Counted from the stretch's first letter, positions 8,636-21,468 are shown. The stretch is 56,079 nt of DNA from UBA11164 sp034376725 (GCA_034376725.1 JAXMJH010000128.1:1-56079); one strand, 5' to 3'. Notes: generated by a model from the sequence alone, not told the origin. Translations and numbers: made by a program.

Positions 8636-8888
8636 CGCCGTTCGCGATGCATGATCCGCGCTGTCGTGCCGGACACCCGGATAGGCGTCCTGATCCGCTT
8701 TCATCTCCGGTGCGCCCTCTGCTCTGCGGTGTAGCATGCGAACAGGCAAGCCCGACCCGAAGACTCAGATCGGGAAACCGCTTGGCCGGATCAGCAAGCC
8801 TGCCTGGTGCTGGACGGCCTGACCCGGCTGCCAGTCACAAAGGTTGGGCTGTTGCGCCAAACATCCGGAACAAGCCGAGGTTTACGCC

Positions 8889-9671
8889 ATGAGCGTTTCA
8901 GACCGCGACCGTGAAGACCTTCGCCGCGCGAAGACGCTGCTCGAGAATCCGGGTCTCGCCGTCAAACTCACCAACCTCATCGGCGCACCCATAGAAAAGG
9001 GCTTCGAGCTGCTTCCTGCCGCATGGTCGGAGGGTGTAACCGCCGCAACGCGCAAGGCCCTTGACAGGGCCCTTCGGCTTGCGGTCGCCACCCTGGACGA
9101 CCGTCGGCCCACGCCTTCCAGCAGCAACACCCTCCACAAGATCATTGTCGGCGCCACAGGAGCGGGTGCCGGCGCCTTCGGCCTGGCCGCCCTACCGATC
9201 GAACTGCCGATCGCCACGACCGTGATGTTGCGCTCCATCGCCGATGTTGCGCGAAGCGAGGGCGAGCACATCAAGGCGATCCAAACCCAACTGGCATGCC
9301 TGGAGGTTTTTGCCCTTGGAGGCCGCTCGAAGGGCGATGACGCGGCCGAGACCGGATACTTTGCCGTGCGGGCCGCCCTGGCGCGTGCAGTGTCGGAAGC
9401 GGCACAGTTCATCACCGAGCGCGGCCTTGTTCAGGAGGGCGCACCCGTCATCGCCCGCCTGATCGGGCAAATCGCAGCACGCTTCGGCATCGTGGTCTCT
9501 GAGAAGGCCGCAGCGCAGGCGGTTCCGATTCTCGGAGCGGTGGGAGGCGCAAGCATCAATCTCTTGTTCATCGACCACTTCCAGGATATGGCGCGGGGCC
9601 ACTTTGTCATCCGCCGCCTGGAGCGCGCCCACGGCCCCGAAAAAGTTCGTCTGGAGTACGACCGACTGTGA
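8889..9671 (+). CDS. EcsC family protein
   Basis: A 260-residue protein resembling the EcsC family, named after a Bacillus gene next to an ABC transporter; its biochemical role is not known. Family-like stretches are a Gly/Ala-rich probable membrane-associated segment (GATGAGAGAFGLAALP, residues 82-97), ELPIATTVMLRSIADVARSEGE and GGRSKGDDAAETGYFAVR. A GAGG precedes the ATG at 8889. Eleven bp after the stop lies a 60-bp attC-like element, and the next gene begins 14 bp beyond that, so this reads as the first visible gene of a cassette-like array. EcsC genes are not rare in chromosomal accessory regions, so the cassette reading depends on the repeats. Confidence 0.8.
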   Translation: MSVSDRDREDLRRAKTLLENPGLAVKLTNLIGAPIEKGFELLPAAWSEGVTAATRKALDRALRLAVATLDDRRPTPSSSNTLHKIIVGATGAGAGAFGLAALPIELPIATTVMLRSIADVARSEGEHIKAIQTQLACLEVFALGGRSKGDDAAETGYFAVRAALARAVSEAAQFITERGLVQEGAPVIARLIGQIAARFGIVVSEKAAAQAVPILGAVGGASINLLFIDHFQDMARGHFVIRRLERAHGPEKVRLEYDRL

Positions 9672-9681
9672 CCGACCGGTG

Positions 9682-9741
9682 GTCTGAAAACACCATGCAT
9701 GGGGCGGCGTTCCGCGCCGCCGCTGAAGCTGTGCGTTAGGC
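9682..9741 (+). repeat. attC-like element 1 (60 bp)
   Basis: It starts with GTCTGA, ends with GCGTTAGGC (the integron simple-site consensus GTTRRRY, here GTTAGGC at 9735-9741), and has an internal hairpin made by GGCGGCG and CGCCGCC around 9702-9721. It is the same length as the element at 11956-12015 and shares GGTCTGA and CATGCAT with it at matching positions. The left R-box is degenerate (GTCTGAAAAC in place of GCCTAAC), so the site may be inactive. Confidence 0.6.
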
Positions 9742-9754
9742 CTTGGGAGGCGTC

Positions 9755-10213
9755 GTGGAATTTGAAGGTAGAGAAATTAGCGGTGAGGGTCTTTCAGTAC
9801 TCATTGATGAGCTGAGGCTCAGGCGTCGCGACATCAAGGCCAACAGGAAGCAGACGCTCGGCAGACGCGCTGCTCTGACCAGTGCACAAAGAAAGCAGGT
9901 TTTTGCGAAAACCGATGGGCGCTGCCACATCTGCGGGGGAGAGATAAAGGGGGCTTGGCATGCGGATCACGTGTTCCCGCACAGTTCCGGCGGCGCGCAT
10001 GCGGTCGACAACTATTTACCCGCGCACGACGTCTGTAACACGTACCGATGGGATTACACTCCCGAAGAGTACCAGCTGATTCTCAAGTTGGGTGTCTGGC
10101 TCAAGGGGGAGATTCTTCGCGAAACCAAGATCGGGCGCGAAGCGGCTGACAAGTTCGTGAAGCATCAATCGGCAGTTGCCAGGCGCAGGATCAAATTTCT
10201 TGATGGGCTGTGA
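9755..10213 (+). CDS. HNH endonuclease
   Basis: A 152-residue HNH nuclease. The N-terminal 50 residues are basic and helical (RLRRRDIKANRKQ). The HNH domain follows with CHICG as the first zinc knuckle, ADHVFPHSSGG carrying the catalytic DH, NYLPAHDVCN with the Asn, and the second-half Cys. The start is taken at GTG 9755, because GGGAGG lies four bases upstream; a TTG at 9743 is also in frame. The start codon sits 14 bp beyond the attC-like site, as in integron cassettes. HNH proteins in such arrays may act in defence, DNA repair or mobility; which one applies here is unknown. Confidence 0.85.
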   Translation: MEFEGREISGEGLSVLIDELRLRRRDIKANRKQTLGRRAALTSAQRKQVFAKTDGRCHICGGEIKGAWHADHVFPHSSGGAHAVDNYLPAHDVCNTYRWDYTPEEYQLILKLGVWLKGEILRETKIGREAADKFVKHQSAVARRRIKFLDGL

Positions 10214-10263
10214 TGCATAGTCGGTCTATGTCCGCAGTTCACGCGCCAAACGGAGAACAGCTC

Positions 10264-10554
10264 ATGGCGACGGCAGCCCTATCCAAACGCGAGATCAGGG
10301 AACGAATGGCTCAGCTCCGTGCCCTGATGTGCGAATGGGACCCGATCGGCGTCATGAGCGACCCTGACTGGCCCCGCGATGAGTACGATTGCCTCGTGGC
10401 TCCTCTCCTGACGCTGCTCGCCCAGGGTGCGACCGAGGACGAGATCGCAGCATACCTGCGCAAGGAGATCACTGAGCATTTTGGCCTGTCCCCCGACCAC
10501 TACGATTTCGCGACGGTGGCCGAGCGGGTGCGCCGGTGGTTCGACCACGCATAG
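10264..10554 (+). CDS. Small acidic protein of unknown function
   Basis: A 96-residue protein with an acidic, helical composition. The central segment EWDPIGVMSDPDWPRDEYD, followed by LLTLLAQGATEDEIAAYL, resembles small DUF1871-like proteins built around a W-D/N-P-x-G-V motif; this is a weak family guess. The ATG at 10264 is preceded by GGAGAA at eight bases. The frame is open to a GTG at 10210 that overlaps the HNH stop, but that segment lacks a ribosome site. No attC-like site separates it from the HNH gene, so the two may share a cassette, as an immunity/effector pair might; that pairing is speculation. Confidence 0.65.
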   Translation: MATAALSKREIRERMAQLRALMCEWDPIGVMSDPDWPRDEYDCLVAPLLTLLAQGATEDEIAAYLRKEITEHFGLSPDHYDFATVAERVRRWFDHA

Positions 10555-10605
10555 CGCGGAATCATCGGCGAGCCGGTGACGATCTTGATTGCACTTCGGT
10601 GAGGG

Positions 10606-10612
10606 GCTTAAC
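10606..10612 (+). other. Possible orphan attC half-site
   Basis: GCTTAAC fits the R-box consensus RYYYAAC that begins an integron attC site, about 50 bp after the small acidic gene where such a site would be expected. No matching GTTAAGC follows before the transposase relic, so the site could have been cut by the insertion. Seven bases are weak evidence. Confidence 0.25.
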
Positions 10613-10744
10613 GTCAGGCGTTCCGTTCGATCGCCACCGCTCGGCTGCGGACAGGTCTGAATCGGACGCCGCGCGCGCGCGTTCAAGGGTTCGTCCAGGC
10701 CGCTTGCCTGCACTTCGCCCACTTCTCGATGTTGTGGACAAGGT

Positions 10745-11266
10745 TCACATGGTCTTGGCGGCGCGCTCCAGCTTCTCGGCCTGGGCCAGAAACCCGGCGC
10801 GCGTCCCCGAGCGGTGCTTGGAAGCGTTCGAGGGCAGCTTGACGCCGTCGACGGCGAACATCTCGCGGCCGATCAAGCCTTCGTTGCCGAGAATCGCCAG
10901 CACCTGCGCAAACACGGAGGCAATCGCCTCGCGCGAGCGGCTGATGAAGTCGGCAAGGGTGGTGAAGTGTGGCTAGGCATCGCCGATCACGACAATAAGC
11001 AGCACGTTGTCGCGACAGGCACGCTCAATCCTCCGCGAACTGACCAGCCCCTGCGAGTAGGCCAGGAGCACCGCCTTGAGCAACACCGACGGGGTATAGG
11101 CACAAGCGCAGCTATCGTCGTTGCGGGAGTGTGCATCGAACGCGGAGAGGTCCAACTGCTCAACCAGATGATGCAGCGCCTGCGCGAACGATCCCGGCAC
11201 CAACCGCGCCTGTAAGTCCACCGGCAAGAGCCGTGGGCTCATGTCGATCACCTTGTATCGCGCCAT
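10745..11266 (-). pseudogene. IS1182-type transposase relic
   Basis: The N-terminal part of an IS1182-family transposase. It opens with MARYKVIDMSPRLLPVDL and includes PSVLLKAVLLAYSQGL, RRIERACRDN and, further on, GLIGREMFAVDGVKLPSNAS. An in-frame TAG at 10973-10975 interrupts it between IGDA and PHFTTLADF, where relatives usually have Gln or another residue; a C-to-T change would explain it. The frame then runs about 75 codons and stops at 10745, far short of a full transposase (about 450 or more residues), so the C-terminal catalytic part is gone. I found no terminal inverted repeats. A short CAGTCTCAGTC repeat lies just beyond its start. Confidence 0.8.
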
Positions 11267-11382
11267 CGCCCCCCAGTCTCAGTCCCAGTCTCAGTCTCTT
11301 GACCCTGGCTGAACCGAGCGCGACCATGCGACGCTAAGTCCCGAATCAGCGGGATACCTGGCGTTGGACTTCAGAGGTACAG

Positions 11383-11961
11383 ATGGCGACGAATTTCTAC
11401 TACGTCTACGCGCTGAAGGATCCCCGATCCTCACCCGCCAAACCGTTTTACGTTGGGAAGGGAACCGGAAGTCGCGCGTATGACCACGTCGTATCGCCTG
11501 ATCGGACTCGAAAGTACGGCCGGATCAGAGAAATCCTCGACTCTGGTGCGAAGCCACTCATCGATATCCTGGTCGAGGATCTCACGGAGGCTCAGGCGCT
11601 GCGCCTTGAAGCCGAGTTGATCGCTGCTTTCGGGACGGAGGATACCGGTGGTCTTCTCACCAACTCAGTCGTGCCGGCTGGGCTGGGCGGCAAACAGCGA
11701 CAGAATATAGTGGTGCCGCAAGGTGCGGTGGAGCGCGCCCAACTCGGCCTTGAGTTTCTCAAGAGTGCGATCCTCGATCTCGCGAAAGCGAACCCTCAGG
11801 GCATCACAAATTCTGACGCGGCGAGTCTTCTGGGCCTTCGAAGTGACTACCGTGGGCGGCAGAAGGATTACTTGTCATACAGCATCCTCGGTCTGCTGCT
11901 GCGGGAAGGGAAAGTAAAACGAGGTGATAGCGGTTCGCCGAGGCATGTGGCTGGGGTCTGA
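11383..11961 (+). CDS. GIY-YIG nuclease-domain protein
   Basis: A 192-residue protein with an N-terminal GIY-YIG domain of the LEM-3-like kind: FYYVYALKDP, then PFYVGKGTGSRAYDH with the conserved Tyr, Gly and Arg, and a Glu in LEAELIAAFG that would hold the metal. The C-terminal 70 residues look like a winged helix (ITNSDAASLLGLRS, SYSILGLLLREGKVKR). This arrangement fits a small DNA-cleaving protein of unknown target. A fair AGAGGT precedes the ATG at 11383. Its TGA stop lies inside the first box of the second attC-like element, a very tight cassette-style fit. It may have arrived by integron capture. Confidence 0.85.
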   Translation: MATNFYYVYALKDPRSSPAKPFYVGKGTGSRAYDHVVSPDRTRKYGRIREILDSGAKPLIDILVEDLTEAQALRLEAELIAAFGTEDTGGLLTNSVVPAGLGGKQRQNIVVPQGAVERAQLGLEFLKSAILDLAKANPQGITNSDAASLLGLRSDYRGRQKDYLSYSILGLLLREGKVKRGDSGSPRHVAGV

Positions 11962-12015
11962 CGGCAGCATGCATCAGACGGCGCCGCGCTCTGCTGCCGC
12001 CGCTGGACGTTAACG
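11956..12015 (+). repeat. attC-like element 2 (60 bp)
   Basis: It starts with GTCTGAC (fits the R-box RYYYRAC), ends at GGACGTTAACG, and contains GGCAGCA and TGCTGCC arms that can pair. CAGC near the left end can pair with GCTG near the right end, as L-boxes do. It has the same length as the element at 9682-9741 and shares GGTCTGA and CATGCAT with it. The right box GTTAACG is off the GTTRRRY consensus, so activity is doubtful. Confidence 0.55.
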
Positions 12016-12042
12016 ACCAAACCACAGATTTCGGAGAAGCGC

Positions 12043-12537
12043 ATGAAAATGCTGACGGTCATTCTGGCTGCGGTAATTGCAGTGCCTATCGTTGCGACTG
12101 CCGCCGAAGACACCGATGTCTCTTCGGATGAGGCGCTGTACGCGACGGTGGCAGCGCTCGATGCGGCGGTTTTCGATGCGTTCAACCACTGCAGCGATCC
12201 AGCGCAGCTGGAAAAGCACGCCGGGTATTTCGTGGAGGACGTCGAGTTCTATCACGACAGCGGTGGCGTTACGTGGAGCCGCGACGAGATGCTTGCGAAC
12301 ACCAGGGAGTTCGTGTGCGGCAAATTCAGCCGTGAACTCATCCCCGGAACGCTTCAGGTCCACGCCATCAAGGATTTCGGGGCCATCTCCCAGGGCTCGC
12401 ACCGTTTCTGTCAGTTCTCGAGCGGAACGTGTGAGGGAGTGGCTGATTTCACTATGATCTGGCGACACCAGGACGGGGAATGGCGTCTTACGCGAGTGCT
12501 CAGCTACGGTCATCGGGCCGCCGAAGGCGGGTCGTGA
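12043..12537 (+). CDS. Exported SnoaL/DUF4440-like protein
   Basis: A 164-residue protein with a signal peptide (MKMLTVILAAVIAVPIVATAA) and an NTF2-like fold of the SnoaL/DUF4440 kind. Supporting features are the opening helix ALYATVAALDAAVFDAFNHC, HAGYFVEDVEFYHDSGGVTW with the usual acidic/His pocket residues, and the closing DFTMIWRHQDGEWRLTRVLSY strands. Such domains bind small hydrophobic ligands or act as simple isomerases; no function can be assigned. Cys residues at about 50, 93, 127 and 132 could form disulfides in the periplasm. It starts 27 bp after attC-like element 2, with GGAGAAG ahead of the ATG, and is the last gene of the cassette-like patch. Confidence 0.75.
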   Translation: MKMLTVILAAVIAVPIVATAAEDTDVSSDEALYATVAALDAAVFDAFNHCSDPAQLEKHAGYFVEDVEFYHDSGGVTWSRDEMLANTREFVCGKFSRELIPGTLQVHAIKDFGAISQGSHRFCQFSSGTCEGVADFTMIWRHQDGEWRLTRVLSYGHRAAEGGS

Positions 12538-13074
12538 CAGGTCTAGGATGGCCTCATCAGGCCCTGACTTCACCTGCAACGCCCCAACTTGCAGGGTGTC
12601 GCGATGTCCGGCGCCTATGACCACAGGCAGCCGAGACGCCAGCGGTTCGCGCTGGAGCGGCGTCGAAGCGGCCGCATCCGCCAGGTCACGTGCCATCTGA
12701 ACCCTCCTCCATCGACGATTCCGCGTGAGGCGCGACATGGCGCGGACGAGCGGGGCGTGACCGAGGCTATGGCCACCCCGCTGCCGTCCTGCGAAGCCAT
12801 GCAGGCGGCCCCGCTGGCGAAGCGGTGACCCGGCCCGGATGCGCCTTGCGGCTGGCCGGAACCGGGCCGCACCCTGACTTGTCCGGCTGATGCGCTGACC
12901 GAGCATGACCTCCAGGCCCCAAGCAGGGCCGGCCGGCTGGGCGCTGGACGCGCGGAACCGTTGGCGTGCGCGTTGCGCAATTGCGGCGGCGCAGCATTTG
13001 TGGTGTAGTCGAAGGCATCGCCGGATTCGCCGCAGGGAGCGCGCCCGCTCCGGCCCCTGATATCGGAGATTTCC
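12538..13074. other. 537-bp intergenic region before gltB
   Basis: No gene is supported on the plus strand. On the minus strand, GGAGGAGGG followed by ATG near 12697 opens a frame that runs back across the SnoaL-like gene to 12010. The first 60 codons look somewhat protein-like, but the rest is plainly antisense to that gene, so it is not called. The region should contain the gltBD promoter; I could not identify hexamers. GGAG just before 13075 is the gltB ribosome binding site. Confidence 0.5.
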
Positions 13075-17561
<4,487 letters not shown>

Positions 17562-17569
17562 TGTCAGGT

Positions 17570-17600
17570 CGGGAATGGGGAATCGGGAATGGGGAATCGA
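17570..17600 (+). repeat. GGGAAT array after gltB stop
   Basis: Four or so GGGAAT/GGGGAATC units in direct order, beginning about 9 bp after the gltB stop. The reverse complement (ATTCCC units) occupies 17684-17816 just before gltD, so the two arms could pair in the gltBD transcript. Confidence 0.85.
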
Positions 17601-17683
17601 AAAGGCAAAGGCCTGGTCGCTGCCGGTTCGTGCGCCCTGACCTTCAAGGCGCCGGCAGGTTTGGAGATGTCGTCGCCCTTGAC

Positions 17684-17816
17684 GATTCCCGACTCTCCCA
17701 TTCCCGACTCCCCATTCCCGATTCCCGGCTCCTCCATTCCCGACTCTCCCATTCCCGATTGCCCATTCCCGATTCCCGGCTCCTCCATTCCCCATTCCCC
17801 ATTCCCCATTCCCAGC
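17684..17816 (+). repeat. ATTCCC array before gltD start
   Basis: About 130 bp of ATTCCCGA/ATTCCCCA/CTCCC units that end five bases before the gltD ATG. No Shine-Dalgarno sequence is visible in the leader, which is made of the repeat itself. It is the long complementary arm of the array at 17570-17600. Confidence 0.85.
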
Positions 17817-17820
17817 CCCA

Positions 17821-19245
17821 ATGAAAAACGTCTTCCAGTTCCTCGATCTTCCTCGCCGCCTGCCGCGTGAGCTCCCGGTCAAGGTGCGGGTGCTCGGCTG
17901 GTCGGAGATTTACGGGCATTTCCAGGGCAACGAGGCGGCCGAGCAGGCCGGGCGCTGCATCGAGTGCGGCAACCCCTACTGCGAGTGGAAGTGCCCGGTG
18001 CACAACTACATTCCCAACTGGCTGAAGCTGGTCGAGGAGGGTCGCCTGATCGAGGCGGCCGAGCTGGCGCACCAGACCAACCCGCTGCCGGAAATCTGCG
18101 GCCGGGTCTGTCCGCAGGACCGGTTGTGCGAGGGCGACTGCACGCTCAACGACGGCTTCGGCGCGGTCACCATCGGCGCGGTCGAAAAGTACATCGTCGA
18201 TGAGGCCTTCAAGCAGGGCTGGCGGCCGGATCTGTCCGGCGTGGTGGAGTCCGGCAAGCGGGTGGCCATCGTCGGCGCCGGGCCGGCCGGGCTGTCGTGC
18301 GCCGACCGGCTGCGTCGGCGCGGCATCGAGGCGCATGTGTTCGACCGCTACGAGGAAATCGGCGGCCTGCTGAGCTTCGGCATCCCTGCCTTCAAGCTGG
18401 AAAAAGAGGTCGTCGCCACCCGTCGCAAAGTGCTCGAGAGCATGGGCGTGAAGTTCCATCTGCGCACCGAAGTCGATCGCGCCAAGGCGACCGAGTTGAT
18501 GCGCGATTTCGACGCCGTGTTTCTCGGTACCGGTGCCTACAGCTCGGTCGATGGCCGGCTGCCCAATCAGGACGTGAAGGGCGTCTATTCGGCGCTGCCG
18601 TTCCTGGTCGGCAATATCCGTCGGGTGCTCGGCACCGCCGGGCCAGACGATGTGCTGCCCGAGCTGTCCGGCCGGCGCGTGGTGGTGCTCGGCGGCGGCG
18701 ATACCGCGATGGACTGCGTGCGCAGCGCCATCCGGCTGGGCGCGGCCAGCGTGACCTGCGTCTACCGGCGCGACGAAGAGGACATGCCCGGCTCGCGGCG
18801 CGAGGTGAACAATGCCCGCGACGAGGGCGTCAACTTCCTGTTCAACCGCCAGCCGGTCGCCATCGAGGTGGATACTTCCCGCTCCAACCGTGCCGCTGGC
18901 GTGCGCCTGGCGCGCACCGAATCCGGCGAACCCGATGCCCAGGGCCGGCGCGCCTGCCGGGTGCTGGAGGGTGCCGAAACCTCGCTCAGCGCCGATATCG
19001 TGCTGATGGCCTTCGGCTTCCGCGCCAGCCCGGAGGCGTGGTTCGACGATTACGGCCTGGAGCGCGACCGCTCCGACCTGCTCCAGGTCGGCGGCCGCCT
19101 GCCCTACCAGACCAGCAACCCCAAGGTGTTTGCCGGCGGCGACAACGTGCGCGGCGCCGATCTGGTGGTCACCGCAGTACACGACGGCCGCGAGGCCGGC
19201 GATGCGATCGCCCGGATGCTGCTGGCCGACCAGCAGGCGGCCTGA
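17821..19245 (+). CDS. gltD: Glutamate synthase small subunit
   Basis: A 474-residue FAD- and 4Fe-4S-containing NADPH dehydrogenase subunit that feeds electrons to GltB. N-terminal cysteine groups CIECGNPYC-x3-C and CGRVCPQDRLCEGDC hold the iron-sulfur clusters. VAIVGAGPAGLSCADRL is the FAD-binding GxGxxG, and VVVLGGGDTAMDC the NADPH site; the C-terminal GGDNVRGADLVVTAVHDGR closes the FAD domain. Length is normal. It is 259 bp from gltB, a gap filled by GGGAAT/ATTCCC repeats instead of a usual short spacer, and has no evident Shine-Dalgarno site. It should be cotranscribed with gltB. Confidence 0.97.
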   Translation: MKNVFQFLDLPRRLPRELPVKVRVLGWSEIYGHFQGNEAAEQAGRCIECGNPYCEWKCPVHNYIPNWLKLVEEGRLIEAAELAHQTNPLPEICGRVCPQDRLCEGDCTLNDGFGAVTIGAVEKYIVDEAFKQGWRPDLSGVVESGKRVAIVGAGPAGLSCADRLRRRGIEAHVFDRYEEIGGLLSFGIPAFKLEKEVVATRRKVLESMGVKFHLRTEVDRAKATELMRDFDAVFLGTGAYSSVDGRLPNQDVKGVYSALPFLVGNIRRVLGTAGPDDVLPELSGRRVVVLGGGDTAMDCVRSAIRLGAASVTCVYRRDEEDMPGSRREVNNARDEGVNFLFNRQPVAIEVDTSRSNRAAGVRLARTESGEPDAQGRRACRVLEGAETSLSADIVLMAFGFRASPEAWFDDYGLERDRSDLLQVGGRLPYQTSNPKVFAGGDNVRGADLVVTAVHDGREAGDAIARMLLADQQAA

Positions 19246-19280
19246 GCGCCGTCCGATAATTCAGCGGCCCGCTGAAGCCA

Positions 19281-19485
19281 ACGCCACGGCATCGCTGCCG
19301 TGGCGTGTGCAATCACCAGCGTGCACCCAGCACCACGCCATAGGTGCGCGGCGCCATGAAGGTACCCTTGAAGCTGGGTGCCGGCGGACCGATGATCAGC
19401 GTACCGGTCGAGACCGTCGAGAGCACGCTCTTGTCTTCGAAGTTGTCGACGAACGCTTCGGCAAACCAGCGCTCGTCCGGCGCGG
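19281..19485. repeat. 205-bp direct repeat, left copy
   Basis: The sequence matches 34006-34210 with 6 differences in 205 bp (about 97% identity, counted by eye) and in the same orientation. It contains the last 57 codons of a TonB-dependent receptor plus the downstream 26-bp hairpin (19281-19306, ACGCCACGGCA arms with a TCGC loop). The two copies bracket the 14.5-kb sugar/halogenase island. Confidence 0.9.
19313..19485 (-). pseudogene. 3' fragment of a TonB-dependent receptor
   Basis: It encodes the terminal beta strands of a receptor, ending PRTYGVVLGARW-stop, nearly identical in protein sequence to the end of the intact receptor gene at 34038-36251 (one Ile/Phe difference noted within VDNxEDKS). 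The similarity stops abruptly at 19485, inside PDERWFAEAF's upstream flank, where unrelated DNA starts. There is no room for the rest of a receptor, so it cannot be functional. It marks a duplication or recombination junction. Confidence 0.85.
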
Positions 19486-19621
<136 letters not shown>

Positions 19622-19640
19622 CCATTGCCTCGCAGTCCTG

Positions 19641-19675
19641 GCGCGCGGTCCGCAGTGGGCCGCGCGCTTTTTTTT
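19641..19675 (+). terminator. Intrinsic terminator
   Basis: GCGCGCGG (19641-19648) pairs with CCGCGCGC (19660-19667) and is followed by eight T residues (19668-19675). This is a textbook Rho-independent terminator on the plus strand, just after the truncated acidic-tail gene. Confidence 0.85.
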
Positions 19676-19751
19676 GCGCGGCCGACAGGCGGTGGCTCTC
19701 GGCCGAGCGGGACTCCGGGAAGCCACGGGCCATGCCCACGCCTGCAAGCCA

Positions 19752-19859
19752 ACGCCACGGCATCGCTGCCGTGGGGTCTGACATCAGCAACGCGCGCCCG
19801 CCGCATGCCACAGGTGCATGGCGCCATGAGGGGGCTCTTGAAGCGGGGTGCCGGCGGGC
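19752..19859. repeat. Degenerate third copy of the receptor-end repeat
   Basis: It shares the hairpin ACGCCACGGCATCGCTGCCG with the 205-bp repeats and keeps a diverged version of the next 80 bases (GCGCCATGA, CTTGAAG, GGGTGCCGGCGGG) at matching spacing. It is clearly older than the other two copies. It ends a few bases from the symporter stop codon, so it probably serves as that gene's terminator region. Confidence 0.65.
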
Positions 19860-19863
19860 TGGA

Positions 19864-21468
19864 TCAGAATACGATCCAGATCGTCGCCACGGCGGCCAGC
19901 AGACCCAGAGTCAGCGCCAGATTGACCCTGAACTGGGGCGAGGACCGGTGATCCAGGGTTTCGCCCGAGATCGTCAACAAGTCCACCGTGGCGCGGTCCG
20001 GTGCCGGCCGCGCCAGACTGGCCAGCACCAGGATCGCGCTGCACACCACGAACAGCAGGGCCGCGAAGTGCAGGAAGTTGATTGAGGCAAAGCCCAGCAC
20101 CCAGCCGTCCAGCGCGTCCTTGTTCAGCTCGGCCACCAGCCGGGCCAGACCCAGCAATCCCCCGCCGATCAGCGCGGTCATCGCGCCAAAGCCATTGACC
20201 CGGCGGGACATGATTCCGATCAGGAACACCGCCGCGATTGGCGGCGCGATATAGGCCTGCACACTTTGCAAATAGGTGTAGAGCTGGCCGGAGATGAGCT
20301 TCATCAGCGGGATCCAGGCCAGCCCCAGCACCACCAGGAAAACCGTGGAAAGGCGGCCCACCAGCACCAGACGGCTCTCGCTGGCCTGCGGATGAAGCTT
20401 GCGGTAGACGTCCCAGGTCACCAGGGTCGAACAGGAGTTGAACACCGAAGACAGCGAACTCATGAGCGCCGCCAGAAGCCCGGCCACGACCAGCCCGCGG
20501 ACGCCTTCGGGCAGGAGCGCCGCAACCAGTGCCGGCAGCGCCTGATCCGAATCGCTCAACTGCAGCTTGCCCGACTGAGCCAGTGCGAACGCGATCACGC
20601 CGGGCACGACGAAGATGAACAAGGGCAGGAGCTTGAGGTAGCCGGCAAACAGCGCGCCGCGCACGGCCTCGTCGCAATTCTTCGCGGCCAGTACCCGCTG
20701 GACGATGTACTGGTCGGTGCACCAGTACCAGATCCCCAGGATCGGCGCGCCGAGCAGGATTCCGGTCCACGGGAAATCCGGATGCGAGGCCGGCTGCCAG
20801 ATGGACATCATCTGGGGGCCGGCGATTCGGGTCATTTCTCCCCAGCCGCCCAGTGCATCCAGGCCGGCAACGGTCACCAGCACCGCGCCGCCGATCAGGA
20901 TGAACATCTGCACCATGTCGGTGTACATCACGGCACGCAGTCCGCCGTAGATGGTGTAGACGCCGGTAGCCAGCACCACGATCACGGCGCCGGTCCAGAA
21001 ATCGATGCCCATCAGCGCCGAGAACACGATACCGCCGGCCGCGATGGTCACCGAAATCTTGGTCAACACGTAGCCGGCGATGGAAACGATGGCCAGGTAC
21101 CAGCGCGCGCCGGGCGAGTAGCGGCGTTCCAGAAACTCCGGCATCGTGAACACGCCGCTTTTCAGGTAGAACGGCACAAAAAACCACCCCAGAAGAACCA
21201 GGATCAGCGCGGCCAGCAGCTCGAACTGGGCCACCGCGATTCCCGACGCCGCTCCGGTGCCGGCGAGGCCGACCAGGTGCTCGGACCCGATGTTGGAGGC
21301 GAACAGCGAAGCCCCGACCACGAACCAGCCGACGTTGCGCCCGGCCAGAAAGTAATCGCCGGAGTCGCCGTGCGAGGCTCGCCCCCGGCCAGACCAGAAG
21401 GCCACGGCGAAGATCGTGGCAAAGTAAAGCCCGATCAGGAACCAGTCGATAGCGTTGAGTTGTTGCAT
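19864..21468 (-). CDS. Sodium/solute symporter (SSS family), probable sugar carrier
   Basis: A 534-residue inner-membrane symporter of the SSS family (SGLT/PutP fold, about 13-14 helices). Family marks are DYFLAGRNVGWFVVGASLFASNIGSEHLVGLAGTG split over helices 1-2, GGLRAVMYTDMVQMFI and the sodium-site helix LLAALMSSLSSVFNS. The G-S-E-H-L-V-G-L-A-G segment is typical of the SGLT-like sugar branch. The start is put at ATG 21468, because translation from 21531 would add 21 polar residues and overlap the promoter. It is divergent from the LacI regulator, with a LacI-type operator between them, and would import the sugar released by the neighbouring glucosidase. The exact sugar is not shown; glucose or a beta-glucoside is a reasonable guess. 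Confidence 0.9.
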   Translation of the reverse strand: MQQLNAIDWFLIGLYFATIFAVAFWSGRGRASHGDSGDYFLAGRNVGWFVVGASLFASNIGSEHLVGLAGTGAASGIAVAQFELLAALILVLLGWFFVPFYLKSGVFTMPEFLERRYSPGARWYLAIVSIAGYVLTKISVTIAAGGIVFSALMGIDFWTGAVIVVLATGVYTIYGGLRAVMYTDMVQMFILIGGAVLVTVAGLDALGGWGEMTRIAGPQMMSIWQPASHPDFPWTGILLGAPILGIWYWCTDQYIVQRVLAAKNCDEAVRGALFAGYLKLLPLFIFVVPGVIAFALAQSGKLQLSDSDQALPALVAALLPEGVRGLVVAGLLAALMSSLSSVFNSCSTLVTWDVYRKLHPQASESRLVLVGRLSTVFLVVLGLAWIPLMKLISGQLYTYLQSVQAYIAPPIAAVFLIGIMSRRVNGFGAMTALIGGGLLGLARLVAELNKDALDGWVLGFASINFLHFAALLFVVCSAILVLASLARPAPDRATVDLLTISGETLDHRSSPQFRVNLALTLGLLAAVATIWIVF

